Assembly: GCA_030248065.1 (NCBI GenBank)
Contig: JASAMV010008978.1
Location: 1 to 64,000 of the forward strand
Origin: Rhynchonema sp. JSB1_4
Lineage: Eukaryota > Nematoda > Chromadorea > Monhysterida > Xyalidae
Length of the DNA: 64,000 nt
Direction: 5' to 3'
Both the position numbers and the translations under genes were made by a program. How positions within the stretch are numbered: the first letter of the stretch is position 1; every line of letters starts with the position of its first letter. Below the pieces are notes generated by a model. It was not told where the DNA came from. It saw nothing but the letters and a program-made list of their open reading frames with translations, and ran no database searches. Below, piece after piece: positions 10,901 to 21,614 of the stretch.

Positions 10901-13900
10901 CTTCAACCGTTACCGCCGTTTTGACTGTTGACTGCTTTCGGGTGGCATTTATCTCTGCAACAAATTTGAATTTTAATCTGAATCTGAAAACCGCTGAATG
11001 GTGTAAAAATTTGGGTCGGTAAATTAACACGGCCACCGCCATGCTTCTCTGTTCCGAATGAAGCTGCGTTCATAAATGTTTACACGAAAAGTTCATAAAT
11101 GTTATATGTAAAAAACGTTAACTATAAATTGTTTACCGGTAACTATAACTTACCTACCTGTCCTGAATGAAGGTGCGTTCATAAATGTTTACACGAAAAG
11201 TACATAAACGTTATATGTAAAAAACATTAACTATAAATTGTTTAACGGTAACTGTGCTATCTATCCTGAATGAAGGTGCGTTCATAAATGTTCACACGCA
11301 AAGTTCATAAATAAAAAACGTTAACTGTAACTTAGGTAGCTGTAACTTAACCATCTGTCCTGAGTGAAGCTGGGTTCATAAATGTATACAGGAAAAGTTC
11401 ATAAAAGTTGTCTGTCAGAAAACATTAACTATAGCTATAGTTGTTATAGCTTAGCTAAGTGTAACTTAACAATGTGTTCTGAATGAAGGTGTGTTCATAA
11501 ATGTTGCGGTATCGTAAATATGAACGGAAGAGGGGGATCCAGGCAACGTAGGTCTAGCCGGCTCCGAGACGGGCGCTTGTAGGATGCGCAGCAGTTCTAC
11601 ACGCAGCAGAGATCCTGGGTGCTACATGCTACATGCTACCTGGGTGGGGATGATAGGAAGAGGGGCGCGGGTGGATCTCTCACTTATGCGCAAGGGCCGG
11701 CCCTTCACTTATATGCAGACTGAACAGCGCCAGCCAGGCAGGCTACAGTAGAAAAGGGGCGCGGGGTGCGCATATTTTCCCGCCGAAAATTAAAACACAC
11801 CCTGTAATTTGGCCGATTTACCGCAAACTTTTAGTTTTACATCAAATACATTGGGGCGCGGGGGGCGCGGGGTGGCGCGGGGGCTCTGAGGTGTCATTTG
11901 GCCCAACATGCGCAAGGCAGCCATGCTCACAGTGCGCACACAACGACAACACACAGCCGGGCGGGAAATGATGTTTCAGCTCGAAAGCTTTGTGTGTGTG
12001 CACATGGAAAGGCTGCCTTGCGCATGTTGTGGTAAACATTGTGTGAGCTGTGTAGGAATTTGAAAACTGGGGAGCACAAACAAAAAACTTGATAATTAGA
12101 GGATTTTTATTTGTAATTGACAACTTATTTCATTCACCACAGATGCTTAAAATTATACGAGTAGAAAATCCTAACAAAAAATGGCCAGGTTTCTGAAACC
12201 TTTTATTTTTTTATTCAGCAATGCGGACGTTTCAATAGTTATTGTGCATTGCGGTTTTCGCCACAATGTTGGAGGTTGCAGTCACTCCAGTATCAAACTT
12301 TGAAACAGCCTATTCGTGTCACAGCAGCATTTCAAATTTTTTCGGTCTTTTTCACCAGGGGAAAACTTCAACGTGGCCGTGAAACATCAGGAAGCCACCA
12401 ATCGGTTCGCCAGATTAGGGTCGAGTAACACGATGTCCAAACTTTGTTAAAATACAGTTCCCCCCAAGATCAAGCGCGGTCGAAGGGTTGTTAACCAGCA
12501 CCTTTAAGGTGAAAGCGGCTGTCGAGCGGGATCGTGCACAGCTGGAGCTACAGGACAGTGTGTTCGCACGGACACCGTTGATTGTGGCTGCTGAAAGCGG
12601 TCAGATGCGATTGGTGCGCTTGTTGTTGAAGGCGGGCGCCAATCCACATGCTGCGGATGTGAATGGATGGACAGCACTGCGCTGGGTGCAAAAGAAGGAA
12701 CACGTTCGTTGTTTGATGTTTACAAGAGTTATGCATGTCCATAGGCACAGTATTTTTGTCGTCGACAAGGTATTTGAATCGATTTTGAATGAATTCAGAG
12801 GCTTTTGATCGCACGCGCTTTGCACGCGTGTATTGATTTTTTGATGTTTTAAGATGAAAGATGAAAGAATGTCTGGTGCTTCAGATTGGGTTCCCGCGCG
12901 ATTAATTTCGAATTAATTTAATCCGCCGAGTTAGTCTTTTCAGGTTAATTTATGCTTATCAAAATTAAATTATTCGCACGGGAACCCAATCTTTTAAGTA
13001 CTATTCTTTAATCGACTTTCATCTCAAGAAATCATAAAATCAATACTCCTATGGTCAGTACGTGCGATTAAGGGCCGCTGAATTCATTCAAAATCTATTC
13101 ATATACCATGCCGACGACAAAAAACTGTACTGCTTAGTCAAATTGTCAAAATGTGTCGAAAAGAGTGAAAGGTGAGACGCCTTTCATGACCAGGGCTTGC
13201 AACAGAGAGAGTCCAGATTTCGACAGGAATTTCTGTTCCTTTGTTCCGAAACTCTTGCATAAAACCGATCGTATATTCGCGGATCGACCCAAAGGCTAAA
13301 CGCGAAAAGCCCTACACATAATATGAAATGAGATGAATTGGGAGAAAAAAATGATGTCATCGTTTCTTCTTTGCTTTAAATATTATTCAGCATACAACAT
13401 GCGATATTGTGCAACTCTTTAGTTTTCCGGTAAATCGGGAAGATAGCTTGAATTGATGTTGCTGCATCCTAACAACGTGAAATTTGAGCGATGCAGCGCT
13501 GTGTTCCAGATCATCAAACTGCTGTTTGAAGCGAGCGTCAAAGCCAAACTCACACCATCCGGCGACACTTTGCTGCATCACGCCGTCTACTACAACAAGC
13601 CGTCACTTTGCCGCATGCTGATCGAACTCGGAGCAGATCCTACGATCCGAAATAGAAAGGGCAAGACTCCGCTCGATTATGCGGACAAAATCACAAGGAA
13701 AGATCGCACGAAATGTGGGTTTGTGATCCGGCTGGCGTTGGGACGGCGGCGGTATCAAGTGTTGGGGACAGGTGAGAATTTACGGCTTCGCCTGGGATTG
13801 AATTTTAAAAATCGAGTCTTCCTTTATTAATCCACCTAAACATCATGCACCAACTGACCAACTTACAGCTGCGAAACTGTGGTCAATATTGCCTTTCAGG

Positions 13901-15589
13901 CGCGAAATTTATGACCGATGGTTTCCAATCAATTGTCCTGCCAACGTTTGCCATTCGCAAACTGCTGCTCATTGTTCTGCCTTGGTTAATGAGCGAGAAG
14001 CAGATCCACCTGGGAGCTGTTTTGATTGGCGCTGTTAGTTTTCTGTCCCTGCGGTTTGATCCAAAGAAGTCGTCGAATAATAACTGTCTGCGTTCAGCTA
14101 CACTCATCAACAATATGAACCTTTCCCTTCAGTTTCTAATCAGGGTCGTTGTGTGGATTAGATTTGCACCACTTGAGGGACGCGGCTGGAAATGCGTTAC
14201 CAATGTGAACGCCGCAGTGGCAATGTTTGAAGCCGTGCTAGTGGAAACGTTTCGGACATCGATTCCAAACTGGGTCGAAGTGATCGTTTACACGCTGGTT
14301 CGTGCGGCCAAATTGCACTGTATGTATGTATAGTCCGACAACAAGTAACGCAGAATTTATGGCAGTCAACTTGCCTGATCCGTAAAGCGGAAAACGTGCG
14401 CGCTCGCTTCAGACATGAAAATTGGAATGGTTCGACTGGGGTTACGGTAGCAAGTAAAAAAACCGCGAGCGAAAGAAAGAGAAAAAGAAGTGGCCAAAGC
14501 ATAATTTTTCTGCATAACGACACAAACGAAGGCAATCATACGTAGTGGCTGAGGGCCAAAAATTAAAAAAAATCTTTTTGACGGCATCGAAGCGTTGAAT
14601 AAGCCGAGTTTGATGGTGAAGAAGAAGAAAGAAAAGAAAAAGAAAAATGTCTGCGAACTTCCGGTCTAAAACCGGGCAAGCTTATCACTGGATTTTCCGC
14701 TTTACCAATCAGGCAGTGTGGCTGCCATAAATTCTGCGTTAGCTGTTGCTGGACTATATATGTTGGTGTTGAGAAATAGAGTTGAGAAGGGCTAATAGTT
14801 TTGTCGTTAAATGATGACGTCAAATCATGTCGTTGAACAAGCAGTAATACATGAGCCCCAAATGAGCGCGATACGTGTGATTTGCATTTGACAACTTGAT
14901 TTGCGCCGTGATTTGACGACATTACTATAAGCCCGCATCAACCGTCACTTCTAGACCCCAACCACTGTCTAGGGCGCGGCCATGCAAACACGGCTGCGGG
15001 GCGCGGGTCAGAAAAAATTCTATGTCCAAGGCCCGCCCCGCGTTTGCTTGGCCGCACTTGCGGGTGGGCGGTTTGCGGGTCACTTCGAAACTTTTATTTG
15101 GGTGCAACTGACAAAATGAGCCAATCGTCGTCGAGCCAACGTGCTGATTGGTTCCTGTTTTGCGTGAGCCAAAGGATTATTTCGAAGTGACCCGCAAAGC
15201 GCGACAGGCAAGTACGGCCATGCAAACGCGGAGCGGGCCAAAGCACATTTTTCTGACCGCCTCGCAACCTCTTTTGCATGCATGGCCGCCGCCTAAGGGT
15301 TTTGCGTTTTTTTAGATAACCGCCGGCTGTCTTCTGCATACGTTTGTCGGGAGCATTATTAGAAGGATGTATGGTATCACCGAACAGGCCACAGTCAATA
15401 GTGTCTGAGCTTTTTGTGACATTTGGCATTGTGCTTTTTTCTGTAAACCAATTCATCTTTTATTTGGTTCTGTTGTTCACCCGCGTTTATGCATGTGCTG
15501 GTGTTATTATTGCATTATACCGCACTATCGCCAAACACGGCAATGCAACGCTGAAACAAACTCATCAATTCAACATGCAATGTCTGTAA
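7965..15589 (+). CDS. Ankyrin-repeat membrane protein gene, exon 3 interrupted
   Basis: Six exons fit in frame and phase: 7965-8166, 8295-8374, 8501-8586 joined to 12508-12685, 13510-13771, 13900-14319 and 15354-15589 (487 codons plus stop if the transposon is removed). The start is an ATG before a polar N-terminus. Residues about 69-94 are Cys-rich (KCLKCNDKCIHG). Ankyrin repeats follow: RTPLIVAAESGQMRLVRLLL in exon 3, and GDTLLHHAVYYNKPSLCRML with KGKTPLDYADK in exon 4. Exons 5-6 encode hydrophobic stretches that look like membrane helices. ANK plus membrane helices recalls ZDHHC13/17 acyltransferases, but no DHHC motif is seen, so the function is open. Weak points are the exon 2 donor (GTCCTC), the exon 6 acceptor, and a short ankyrin repeat across exons 3-4 that may hide a small exon. 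As read, the coding exon is broken by a 3.9-kb element. Confidence 0.55.
8587..12503. mobile_element. 3.9-kb TTAA-flanked foldback element inside an ankyrin exon
   Basis: TTAA at 8583-8586 and 12504-12507 flank inverted ends AGCTGCTGGTTAACAACCC and GGGTTGTTAACCAGCACCT. The arms (about 8587-9870 and 11060-12503) are near-complete reverse complements. They include GC-rich blocks at 9090-9130 and 11850-11885 and a tandem array of roughly 100-bp units containing ACATTTATGAAC and TTCATTCAGGACAG (9450-10560, mirrored at 11060-11510). The loop at 10560-11060 is unique. No transposase is encoded. The insertion is type TTAA (piggyBac-like) and falls in frame-bearing sequence on both sides. Confidence 0.8.
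12748..13126. mobile_element. Near-perfect palindromic MITE in an intron
   Basis: The sequence from 12748 reads again as reverse complement up to 13126, with its centre near 12937. Shared blocks include GAATGAATTCAG, GATTGGGTTCCCG and ATTTTTGTCGTCG. The ends are CAGTATTTTTGTCGTCG and CGACGACAAAAAACTG. It lies in the intron between the ankyrin exons at 12685 and 13510 and has no coding content. Confidence 0.7.
14331..14756. mobile_element. MITE with TAGTCC ends, likely TA target
   Basis: Left TAGTCCGACAAC plus AACGCAGAATTTATGGCAG is matched at the right by CTGCCATAAATTCTGCGTT and GGACTA. The ends are flanked by TA, as in Tc1/mariner-type insertions. The subterminal block TTGCCTGATCCGTAAAGC is shared with the elements at 4652 and 39736. 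It sits just after a good donor (GTATGT at 14320) of the ankyrin gene, and would supply a stop codon if that donor were not used. Confidence 0.65.
14966..15297. mobile_element. GC-rich inverted-repeat MITE
   Basis: CGGCCATGCAAA with GGTCAGAAAAA near the left end returns inverted near the right end, and TTTGCGGGTCACTTCGAAA (about 15072-15090) returns as TTTCGAAGTGACCCGCAAA (about 15178-15200). The element falls in the proposed intron between 14319 and 15354. The 14757-14965 stretch shows nothing else. Confidence 0.6.
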
Positions 15590-16112
15590 CAATTCAGTAT
15601 TTACTGGACAATACGACTGTACTTTGCTTGTTTATACATGTACTACATCGTGAAGCTGTGATTTCAATTTACGTTAGATTTTCATGTTTTTCTAACAGGA
15701 TTTGCCACATTGCCTGCGGGCGTTTGCATTCACCTGGCACTGGAGGTGCAAAAACTCAAATAAAAAAATTAAAAAAATCAATTCAAAATAAGCGCACAAT
15801 TATTATTTCTGTAGCATTTCTGTTCAGCACCCCTCCGCTTTCTCCACCTCTATCCAGTAGCAGTGCCGTTTCGTAATTAGATTCGCCTGACCACAACCAT
15901 CTGGAATTAAGAAAACAGTTCCATTCTGTTCATTTTTTGGGCTGAAACTTTGTAAAGAAATACACATCTCACATGGACATTCCCACAAGTGCGATATTTG
16001 ATGGTGTGCCACATGGAAGCAATGTTTCTCCCAGATCCATCTGGAACGATAGCAGGCGTTGTGTCGTTTCAGTCTAGACTTGAGCTCAAGTGACACGTTC
16101 TCTGCAATTGTA
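15590..16112. other. Intergenic stretch, no gene seen
   Basis: This runs from the end of the ankyrin gene model to the TTAA MITE at 16117. I see no convincing exon, repeat or RNA gene. Short frames at 15493-15876 and 15824-16135 lack any recognisable domain. Confidence 0.4.
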
Positions 16113-16116
16113 TTAA

Positions 16117-16463
16117 AGGGTGTGTCGAACGTCACCTATGTAACACCCCATTTTCTGGGGCGGAAGTGAAGGAGAACCCCGACATGGTACTGTATCCAAA
16201 AAACGCTTTTCTAACGCACTAAATCGCGAAATCGATATGGTTATTCTTGGCATAAAATTAATATCGGCACCAAGTTTCCAACCAGCTTCATGTCTTGGTC
16301 CGGATTTGAAGTTCGGGCCAATATTTGATTTATGTTCCAACAAAGTAACCAATTTGATTTCGCAATTTACTGAATTGAAAAACGCGCATGCAATAGCATC
16401 TCGGTTCTGTCTTTCAGTTCCACCCAAAACAATGTGGTGTTTGGGTGTCACTCGACACACCCT
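16117..16463. mobile_element. TTAA-flanked MITE (AGGGTGTGTCGA ends)
   Basis: TTAA (16113-16116) precedes AGGGTGTGTCGA, and TCGACACACCCT precedes TTAA (16464-16467). Inner parts near the ends are also complementary (GTGTCACTCGACACACC at the right). At 347 bp with no coding capacity it is a typical piggyBac-like MITE, in the same target class as the elements at 2938, 8587 and 58463. Confidence 0.8.
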
Positions 16464-16524
16464 TTAAGGTATGAACGTAAAAAATGAGGTTGTGAAATGT
16501 TGTGATAGAATTTGTTGGAGAGGA

Positions 16525-16716
16525 TCACATACATCGACACCTACCCCTGTTGTTCAAAGGATGGTCATCGGGTGCTTTAACGTTCATTTCTGGCAGTTCG
16601 ATCAGATCTGCAGGTCGCTCCAACTGTTGTTTGACGGGTTCGGATATCAGTTGTGCGCTGCTCAAAACAAATGACAGTGAAGCCGCAAATAGCACCGCTT
16701 TCAAATTTAGAATCAT
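16525..16716 (-). CDS. Small secreted peptide, 63 residues, single exon
   Basis: ATG at 16716 opens a 63-codon frame that ends at TGA (16525-16527). The first 20 or so residues form a clear signal peptide (MILNLKAVLFAASLSFVLSS, then AQ). The mature part is short and acidic to neutral, with a proline/charge-rich middle and a C-terminal GRCRCM. The tail GRCRC could be a small disulfide loop or a processing site. No family is recognised. An AATAAAAG stretch about 80 bases upstream on the minus strand could serve as a TATA-like box. The TTAA MITE at 16117-16463 begins just downstream. A start four to five codons further upstream would need a non-ATG codon. Confidence 0.4.
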   Translation of the reverse strand: MILNLKAVLFAASLSFVLSSAQLISEPVKQQLERPADLIELPEMNVKAPDDHPLNNRGRCRCM

Positions 16717-16731
16717 GTTGCTTTTCGACAC

Positions 16732-17408
16732 ATGTGCCGAGAGATAAAACTTGCGTGTCTAATCAAAGTGTCTTTGAATGAGGTAACACTTGCTTTTATT
16801 CGGTCTTTGAATGTCATTGGAGTGGGTTGGTTGGTAACTCAATCACGGTAGAACAGTAGTCTAGCCATGGACTTCAATTGGAAAGCTCCGTTCTTTCATA
16901 CTTTTTGGGTCTGGACAAGCGAGAAACAAGTCCACTTAACAATAAATGGATTTTGTGAACGATCTCTTTGAAAACAGTCTAGTTTGTAGGCGTTTCACAA
17001 TAAACGCAGGTACTTTTAGTGAACTTTCTATTCACGTATGCTAAAAATGTAAATGATATTGTACCAGTCAATGAGCAACTACCCAGTTATTCAGAACCAA
17101 GTTTCACATCGCTTGTTCGGAACTTTGAGTGACTGACCTTTCTTAAGCTGCGATTTCACAAATGAATGCCGAAGGCGCTACACAAAAGTTTTTGACAACT
17201 CAAAATTTTTCGTCACGTGACCCCTCACGTGGGGATCATCAACACATGTACGAAGGCGATTCGGTTATTCTAGCAGGATCTGAACGTGACGTGGACTCTA
17301 CCCGACTATTTTATTTATCAGTGTTTGTCGGTAGTATAAATATCACGCGGACGTGGTGGCGACTAACTGCGTAGATTGTCGCAGAATACTAAATTTCACG
17401 TTCCAAAC
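16732..17408. other. Intergenic stretch, no gene seen
   Basis: I see mostly unique sequence without a supportable exon. It would contain the promoter of the minus-strand peptide gene that ends at 16716. Confidence 0.4.
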
Positions 17409-17417
17409 ATAGATGAT

Positions 17418-17599
17418 AACTAGACGGGACCCGTGCCTACGGCCCGGCTACAGCTCCGCGCCCGTGCCGTGCCCCCTCCCCCCCCCCGAAGACCCGTTAG
17501 CATACCCAAAGCTACCCGTGAAAATTGACCCGTCCGTCCTTCCGGGGGGGAGGTGGCCACAGACACACACACAGACATACGCCTTCCTGTTTTAGTAGT
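17418..17599 (+). mobile_element. SINE-like retroposon with 9-bp TSD
   Basis: The direct repeat ATAGATGAT occurs at 17409-17417 and 17600-17608. The insert begins AACTAGACGGGACCCGTGCC, has C-rich runs, and ends with a (CA)-rich stretch followed by TTTTAGTAGTA. A variable-length target duplication without inverted ends points to target-primed retroposition, perhaps with RTE-type machinery. No reading frame is carried. Confidence 0.55.
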
Positions 17600-17609
17600 A
17601 TAGATGATT

Positions 17610-18957
17610 CAACGACGTTTTACGTAAGGCCGCCATTATGCATTGCGAAGGCATGCATGCATTGTGAAGACAGCCTTATTCAAGACAAAAACATCAAAAT
17701 ACAGTAGTTTGCACGTCAGCATTCAAATGCCGTCTCCTGCTTGCATTTGAACTCATTTCGTGAGCATTCAAACGCACCAACACACCAAACAACATAGCCA
17801 TCAAAAAACATTGCTGCTAAGCGCGCCAAATGTCACGTTATTTCAATTGCAAATATATTCATACATATATACATATCCTCATCGATATTATTAGGTCCAA
17901 ATAATCTAATGTGTGCATGTATTTAACAGCATTACTGGACAGTGGTTTTAATTCTATAACTACAATACCGTCAATTTTTGCTTTAAAGGCTGCTGTGCAA
18001 ACCGTATTCAATTATTGTATTGATGTTGTGCACATAGATACCTGGGGTTATACCCGAAGCAGGCAAAAGACAGACAGACAGCAGCAGCTTTTACATGAAA
18101 TTAAAGTGCAACAACCGAGCAGAAAACCAATCGTGACATTCGGACAAATGACGCACAAGAACGCTTATTAAGATGAGACGAAAGCGTTCGCCAACGCAGA
18201 AACGAATATAATAAGTACTGAACACAGCTCATCTCATCGATCAGATCCCAGATGTTTTTAGGCATACAACTCACAGGGGTTGCTGATGAGAGTGCATTTA
18301 TAATAGAATATTATCAGCTTAAGATTGGCAATGAAACCCGGGACGTGTTTGCGAAAATCTCCCTCTCAACTGAGACAAATGAAAAAATTACGAGCTTGCC
18401 GCGCTTTCAATTTATTGTTTAAATGGAGACCGACTGCGTGACATCCGTCCTCCAGTGGGATTTATTAAGCTCCGTCTCTCAAACGAACACGATCTGTACA
18501 ATAAATGTAAGTAGTTGGTGTCTGCTCCTCATCTGGTTTGGTGGAGTGACTCGACGAGAGCGCAATAATACTGCGGTGTGGCTTTCTGCAAACCCGTTCC
18601 GGCATACGGTAGCTCCCTATGAGCGTTTTAAATTACAGAAACTCACACGCAAGTTTTTGTGATCACGAACGTCAAAAATAATATTCCAAACGCAGTTTTT
18701 TCGAAAGCGTGACGCAAATCAACTCAATGAATATAAGCAGTGAACAACACTGCAATTGCTCATTGTGCCCGTTGCTAACTTACTGTACATATCTGACTTT
18801 GTGCTAAAGTCACGCAAAGTTCCCATGTCGTTGAATACGGTAACCACAGTGTAGTTCAACAACTCTACGGTTGGTTCAAAGTCAATTAAGGTGAAGGTTT
18901 CTGGGCTTGCAGCAGTTCGAGTTGTTTGAAACATCAAAAACAGTTTTTTAGGTACAG
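17610..18957. other. Intergenic stretch, no clear gene
   Basis: AT-rich unique sequence. Frames of 60-90 codons (for example 17911-18171 and 18423-18662) show no signal peptide or known motif and lack convincing splice context. Confidence 0.35.
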
Positions 18958-19048
18958 ATGCAGCACCGTCTGTGCATGTTGATGTTGACCGTGATGCTGG
19001 TGTCGAGCGTCGTTGTGCCTGCCGTTCAAGCCAGTCCGCTGGAAGAAG
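18958..19048 (+). CDS. Orphan first exon encoding a signal peptide
   Basis: ATG at 18958 starts a 30-codon stretch with a strongly hydrophobic core (LCMLMLTVMLVSSVVVPAVQ, then AS), followed by LEE and a phase-1 GT donor at 19049. The layout matches the first exons of the other secreted genes in this window, which also end in phase 1. I cannot identify the downstream exons with confidence. A frame at about 19254-19465 with several Cys could be one, but its acceptor is phase 0, so it does not join cleanly. The product would be a secreted or membrane protein of unknown kind, or the exon may be a remnant. Confidence 0.4.
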
Positions 19049-19667
19049 GTTGTCATAAATGAATTCATGGTTGTTTCCGTCAGAAACGTTGCCTCTTTAT
19101 TCCAAATTTTTTCAAATGGAGCTCCAGAGGATCTAGAAGGACGGTAAAGTTAATGACTTGCATGGATTAACGTGATGTTTGGGTCACGATTTCTCAAAAC
19201 ATCGAGTGTTTTACCATTGAAAGCGCATTAAACAATATTGTAATGCCATTAGACAGGTAATGCTGGCGGTTCGAGAACTTTCAAAAACACGCCTCCGGAA
19301 CCTTGTCACCTTTGACAAAATCTTTGAAACCAACACCGTGCCGATGTCCTGCTGTTTTGCGAATGAAGCCATCCCCGTTCTGTGCACAAAAAACTCTGTA
19401 CGCTTCAACGTCAGTCAGTCACATTCTGACTTTTGTTCGCTCTCACTGGAATCAACAACCCCGTGACGTCGACGCCATTCTCATCTTTTGCTTCCAAAAT
19501 CTTTCAGCTCTTGGCGTTGTTGCACCGGCTCACAATAAGTGCAGACGTTGCTGTTGCAAGTGTGACCAAATCTGCTGTGCATACTGTTGGAAATGTGCGT
19601 GGTCCAATTGTTCCCACCCACCCTGGGTATTCCAGCAGCGTTAGACCAGCTTAAATTTGATGTCCAT

Positions 19668-19850
19668 GTTTCGGGTTTCGGGATTTGAAAAAAACACGAA
19701 ACCCGAAACACAAGGCATGATAATCGAAAATGCTTCGGGCTTGCCACTTGTAGCTGACGTGAACAATTTATACAGTCAGTCGAAACATTTTTGATTATCA
19801 TGCTTCGTGTTTCGGGTTTCGGGTTTTTTTTCAAAACCCGAAGCCCGAAA
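19668..19850. mobile_element. Palindromic repeat with TTTCGGGTTTCGGG ends
   Basis: GTTTCGGGTTTCGGG (about 19668) and ACCCGAAACACAAGGCATGAT in the left half are matched inverted by ATCATGCTTCGTGTTTCGGG and CCCGAAGCCCGAAA in the right half. It is about 180 bp with no coding content. Confidence 0.55.
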
Positions 19851-19972
19851 TCTGGTGGAGCCCTTACTGTAGTGCGCCAAGCCTCTAAGCCTATGTGTAA
19901 ACGTCTAAAAATTCATTAAAATTTCATAAATCTTTGTTAGATGATGAAGTGTCACTTACATGTATACGTATG

Positions 19973-20661
19973 CACGGTTGGATTCAAAAAGATTGGACAC
20001 ATTTTTATTCTAAAATTTTAAAAAGTAAGTTCACTTTTTCATTATTTATCCACTTTTTCGATATTTGCTGACTTTTTTAAGGTAAAAAGGAATGTTTTTA
20101 TGCGTTTTATTGCTCTGATTCTCAAAAATGGCGGCGTTTACATTTCAGTTTGAAATGGTGTTGTGATGGACTCATACAGTTCCCAGACATCCCAACAATC
20201 GCTGCATGTATAATATATGTAGGACACCCCATACCATACTGTGCAGTTATTGCGTGTGCCGATAGCTATCGACGCACTCCACGTTGCTTGCCTGTTTGCA
20301 GTGGTCGTGTATTAGTCATTTGTTACTTTTCCTTTTCATCACACAAAATGATCCCCTCAATCTCTCTTAAAATTTATCCCCAAACCTTCCCTTTGTCATA
20401 TATACCCATAGAGTTACCTTCGGGGTTCTCAAAGTCATGACCAAAGGGATTAGATCGAAGCTGATGGACGTAAGTATGCAAATCAGAGGAATGTTTCCTT
20501 TCGTGAACCTCAAAACATGCCTATCTAACATGATTTCAGCAATTTCATTCTTCAAGAAACCAATTTTTTGGTGATTCGGATTAAAAAAGGGATTTAAAGA
20601 AAAAATTAAAAGTTTCTTTAAAAAAAAGTTCAATAATAAATGAGTTTTTTTATCAACCCTG
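19973..20661. mobile_element. hAT-like MITE related to 4993-5995, near-perfect TSD
   Basis: Ends CACGGTTGGATTCAAAAAG and TTTTTTTATCAACCCTG. The flanks TACGTATG (19965-19972) and TACATATG (20662-20669) agree at 7 of 8 bases, as an old hAT target duplication should. The middle is the reverse complement of 5150-5600 and lacks the tRNA-like unit, which suggests the unit was added later to the other copy. Confidence 0.7.
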
Positions 20662-20869
20662 TACATATGCATGCAGTTTGTCACTTTACTTTTTATTGCT
20701 GTCTTTTCCTTTCATTCGCTCGTTGTACACGATTAGGAATAAGATTGGGTTTGAGGCACACCAATTTCACCACACGGTTGTAATTCGGGTTTCGCGTCTT
20801 TACATTCATTGCTTCTTGAATACGTTTCCCCATTCGCATTATTTTGGTTGTCGTTTATGAATTCAATGT

Positions 20870-21440
20870 TAATCGCAATGGCTTGGTGAGCATAAAAATG
20901 GAGAAAGAAATGATAACCTGCAAAATGCTTGACCTGCTCATCTTCTTCTCTCTCTCTCTTTCATTTCGAGTATTTGGAAACACGACAATGCAATGACATC
21001 CCTTGATGTGCCGGAGTTTTCCATATAAAGCCCGCAAGGCGATATTCGGAAAAAGGTGGAAAATCGGTCTTTTTGTTTCAAACATTTTATTCATGAGCCA
21101 ATACTGAAACGTTTCCGAATGGAGCCCTCGGATTTTTGGATAGGTTTTTGACATAACTGGAAATCATCGCTTACGTCGTTATCACAATTGTTTTGTGTGC
21201 ATTTCAAAAGTACGCTTAATTCGGTCTTGGAGCAGGTTCTAACGTAAAAATGTGCTAAAATAATGACCTGTTTGTGCCTCCTTTGGCAAGAAAACCTGTG
21301 CTTCTATGGTAGGGTCTTGGAAAACTGGACCTAAACAGCCCTGTTGGCTGTGTTCGGAAAAGTTTCGGAATAGAGCCCTCAGAGAGCTCTAATCGGGAGG
21401 GGGCGGGCGGATTGTGTGTGGAAAACTCCGGTAGCGCATA
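20870..21440. repeat. Dispersed GTTTCCGAAT/GGAGCCCTC repeat, two fragments
   Basis: About 20995-21150 contains, as reverse complement, the blocks seen at 27930-28110: TTTGAAACAAAAAGA, CCACCTTTT.CCGAATAT, GGGCTTTATA.GGAAAACTCC. A shorter fragment with GTTTCGGAATAGAGCCCTC and GGAAAACTCCGG lies at about 21340-21430. The ends are not clear. It precedes the promoter of the sushi receptor gene. Confidence 0.5.
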
Positions 21441-21494
21441 ACTGAATTGAGCGACGGTAGCTATGTAATGTAACAATACGGTGCAAGCACGAAG

Positions 21495-21500
21495 TATAAA
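21495..21500 (+). promoter_or_regulatory. Candidate TATA box of the sushi receptor gene
   Basis: TATAAA in the context GAAGTATAAAGCTGGGG lies 115 bases before the ATG at 21615. That leaves room for a 5' leader of about 85 bases. It is the only good TATA match nearby. Confidence 0.4.
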
Positions 21501-21614
21501 GCTGGGGTTCTCGGAGAGCATTTGGCAATTGCGTTGCATTCATTCATTCATTTTCTTCTTTGGCACAGTAAGAATATTCAGCAAATTGAGAAGCAAATCT
21601 CTTTAATCATCATA

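Noticed and set aside
7965..15589. Naming the ankyrin gene a ZDHHC13/17 acyltransferase
   Set aside because: Ankyrin repeats followed by membrane helices fit, but no DHHC cysteine-rich motif was found in any exon.
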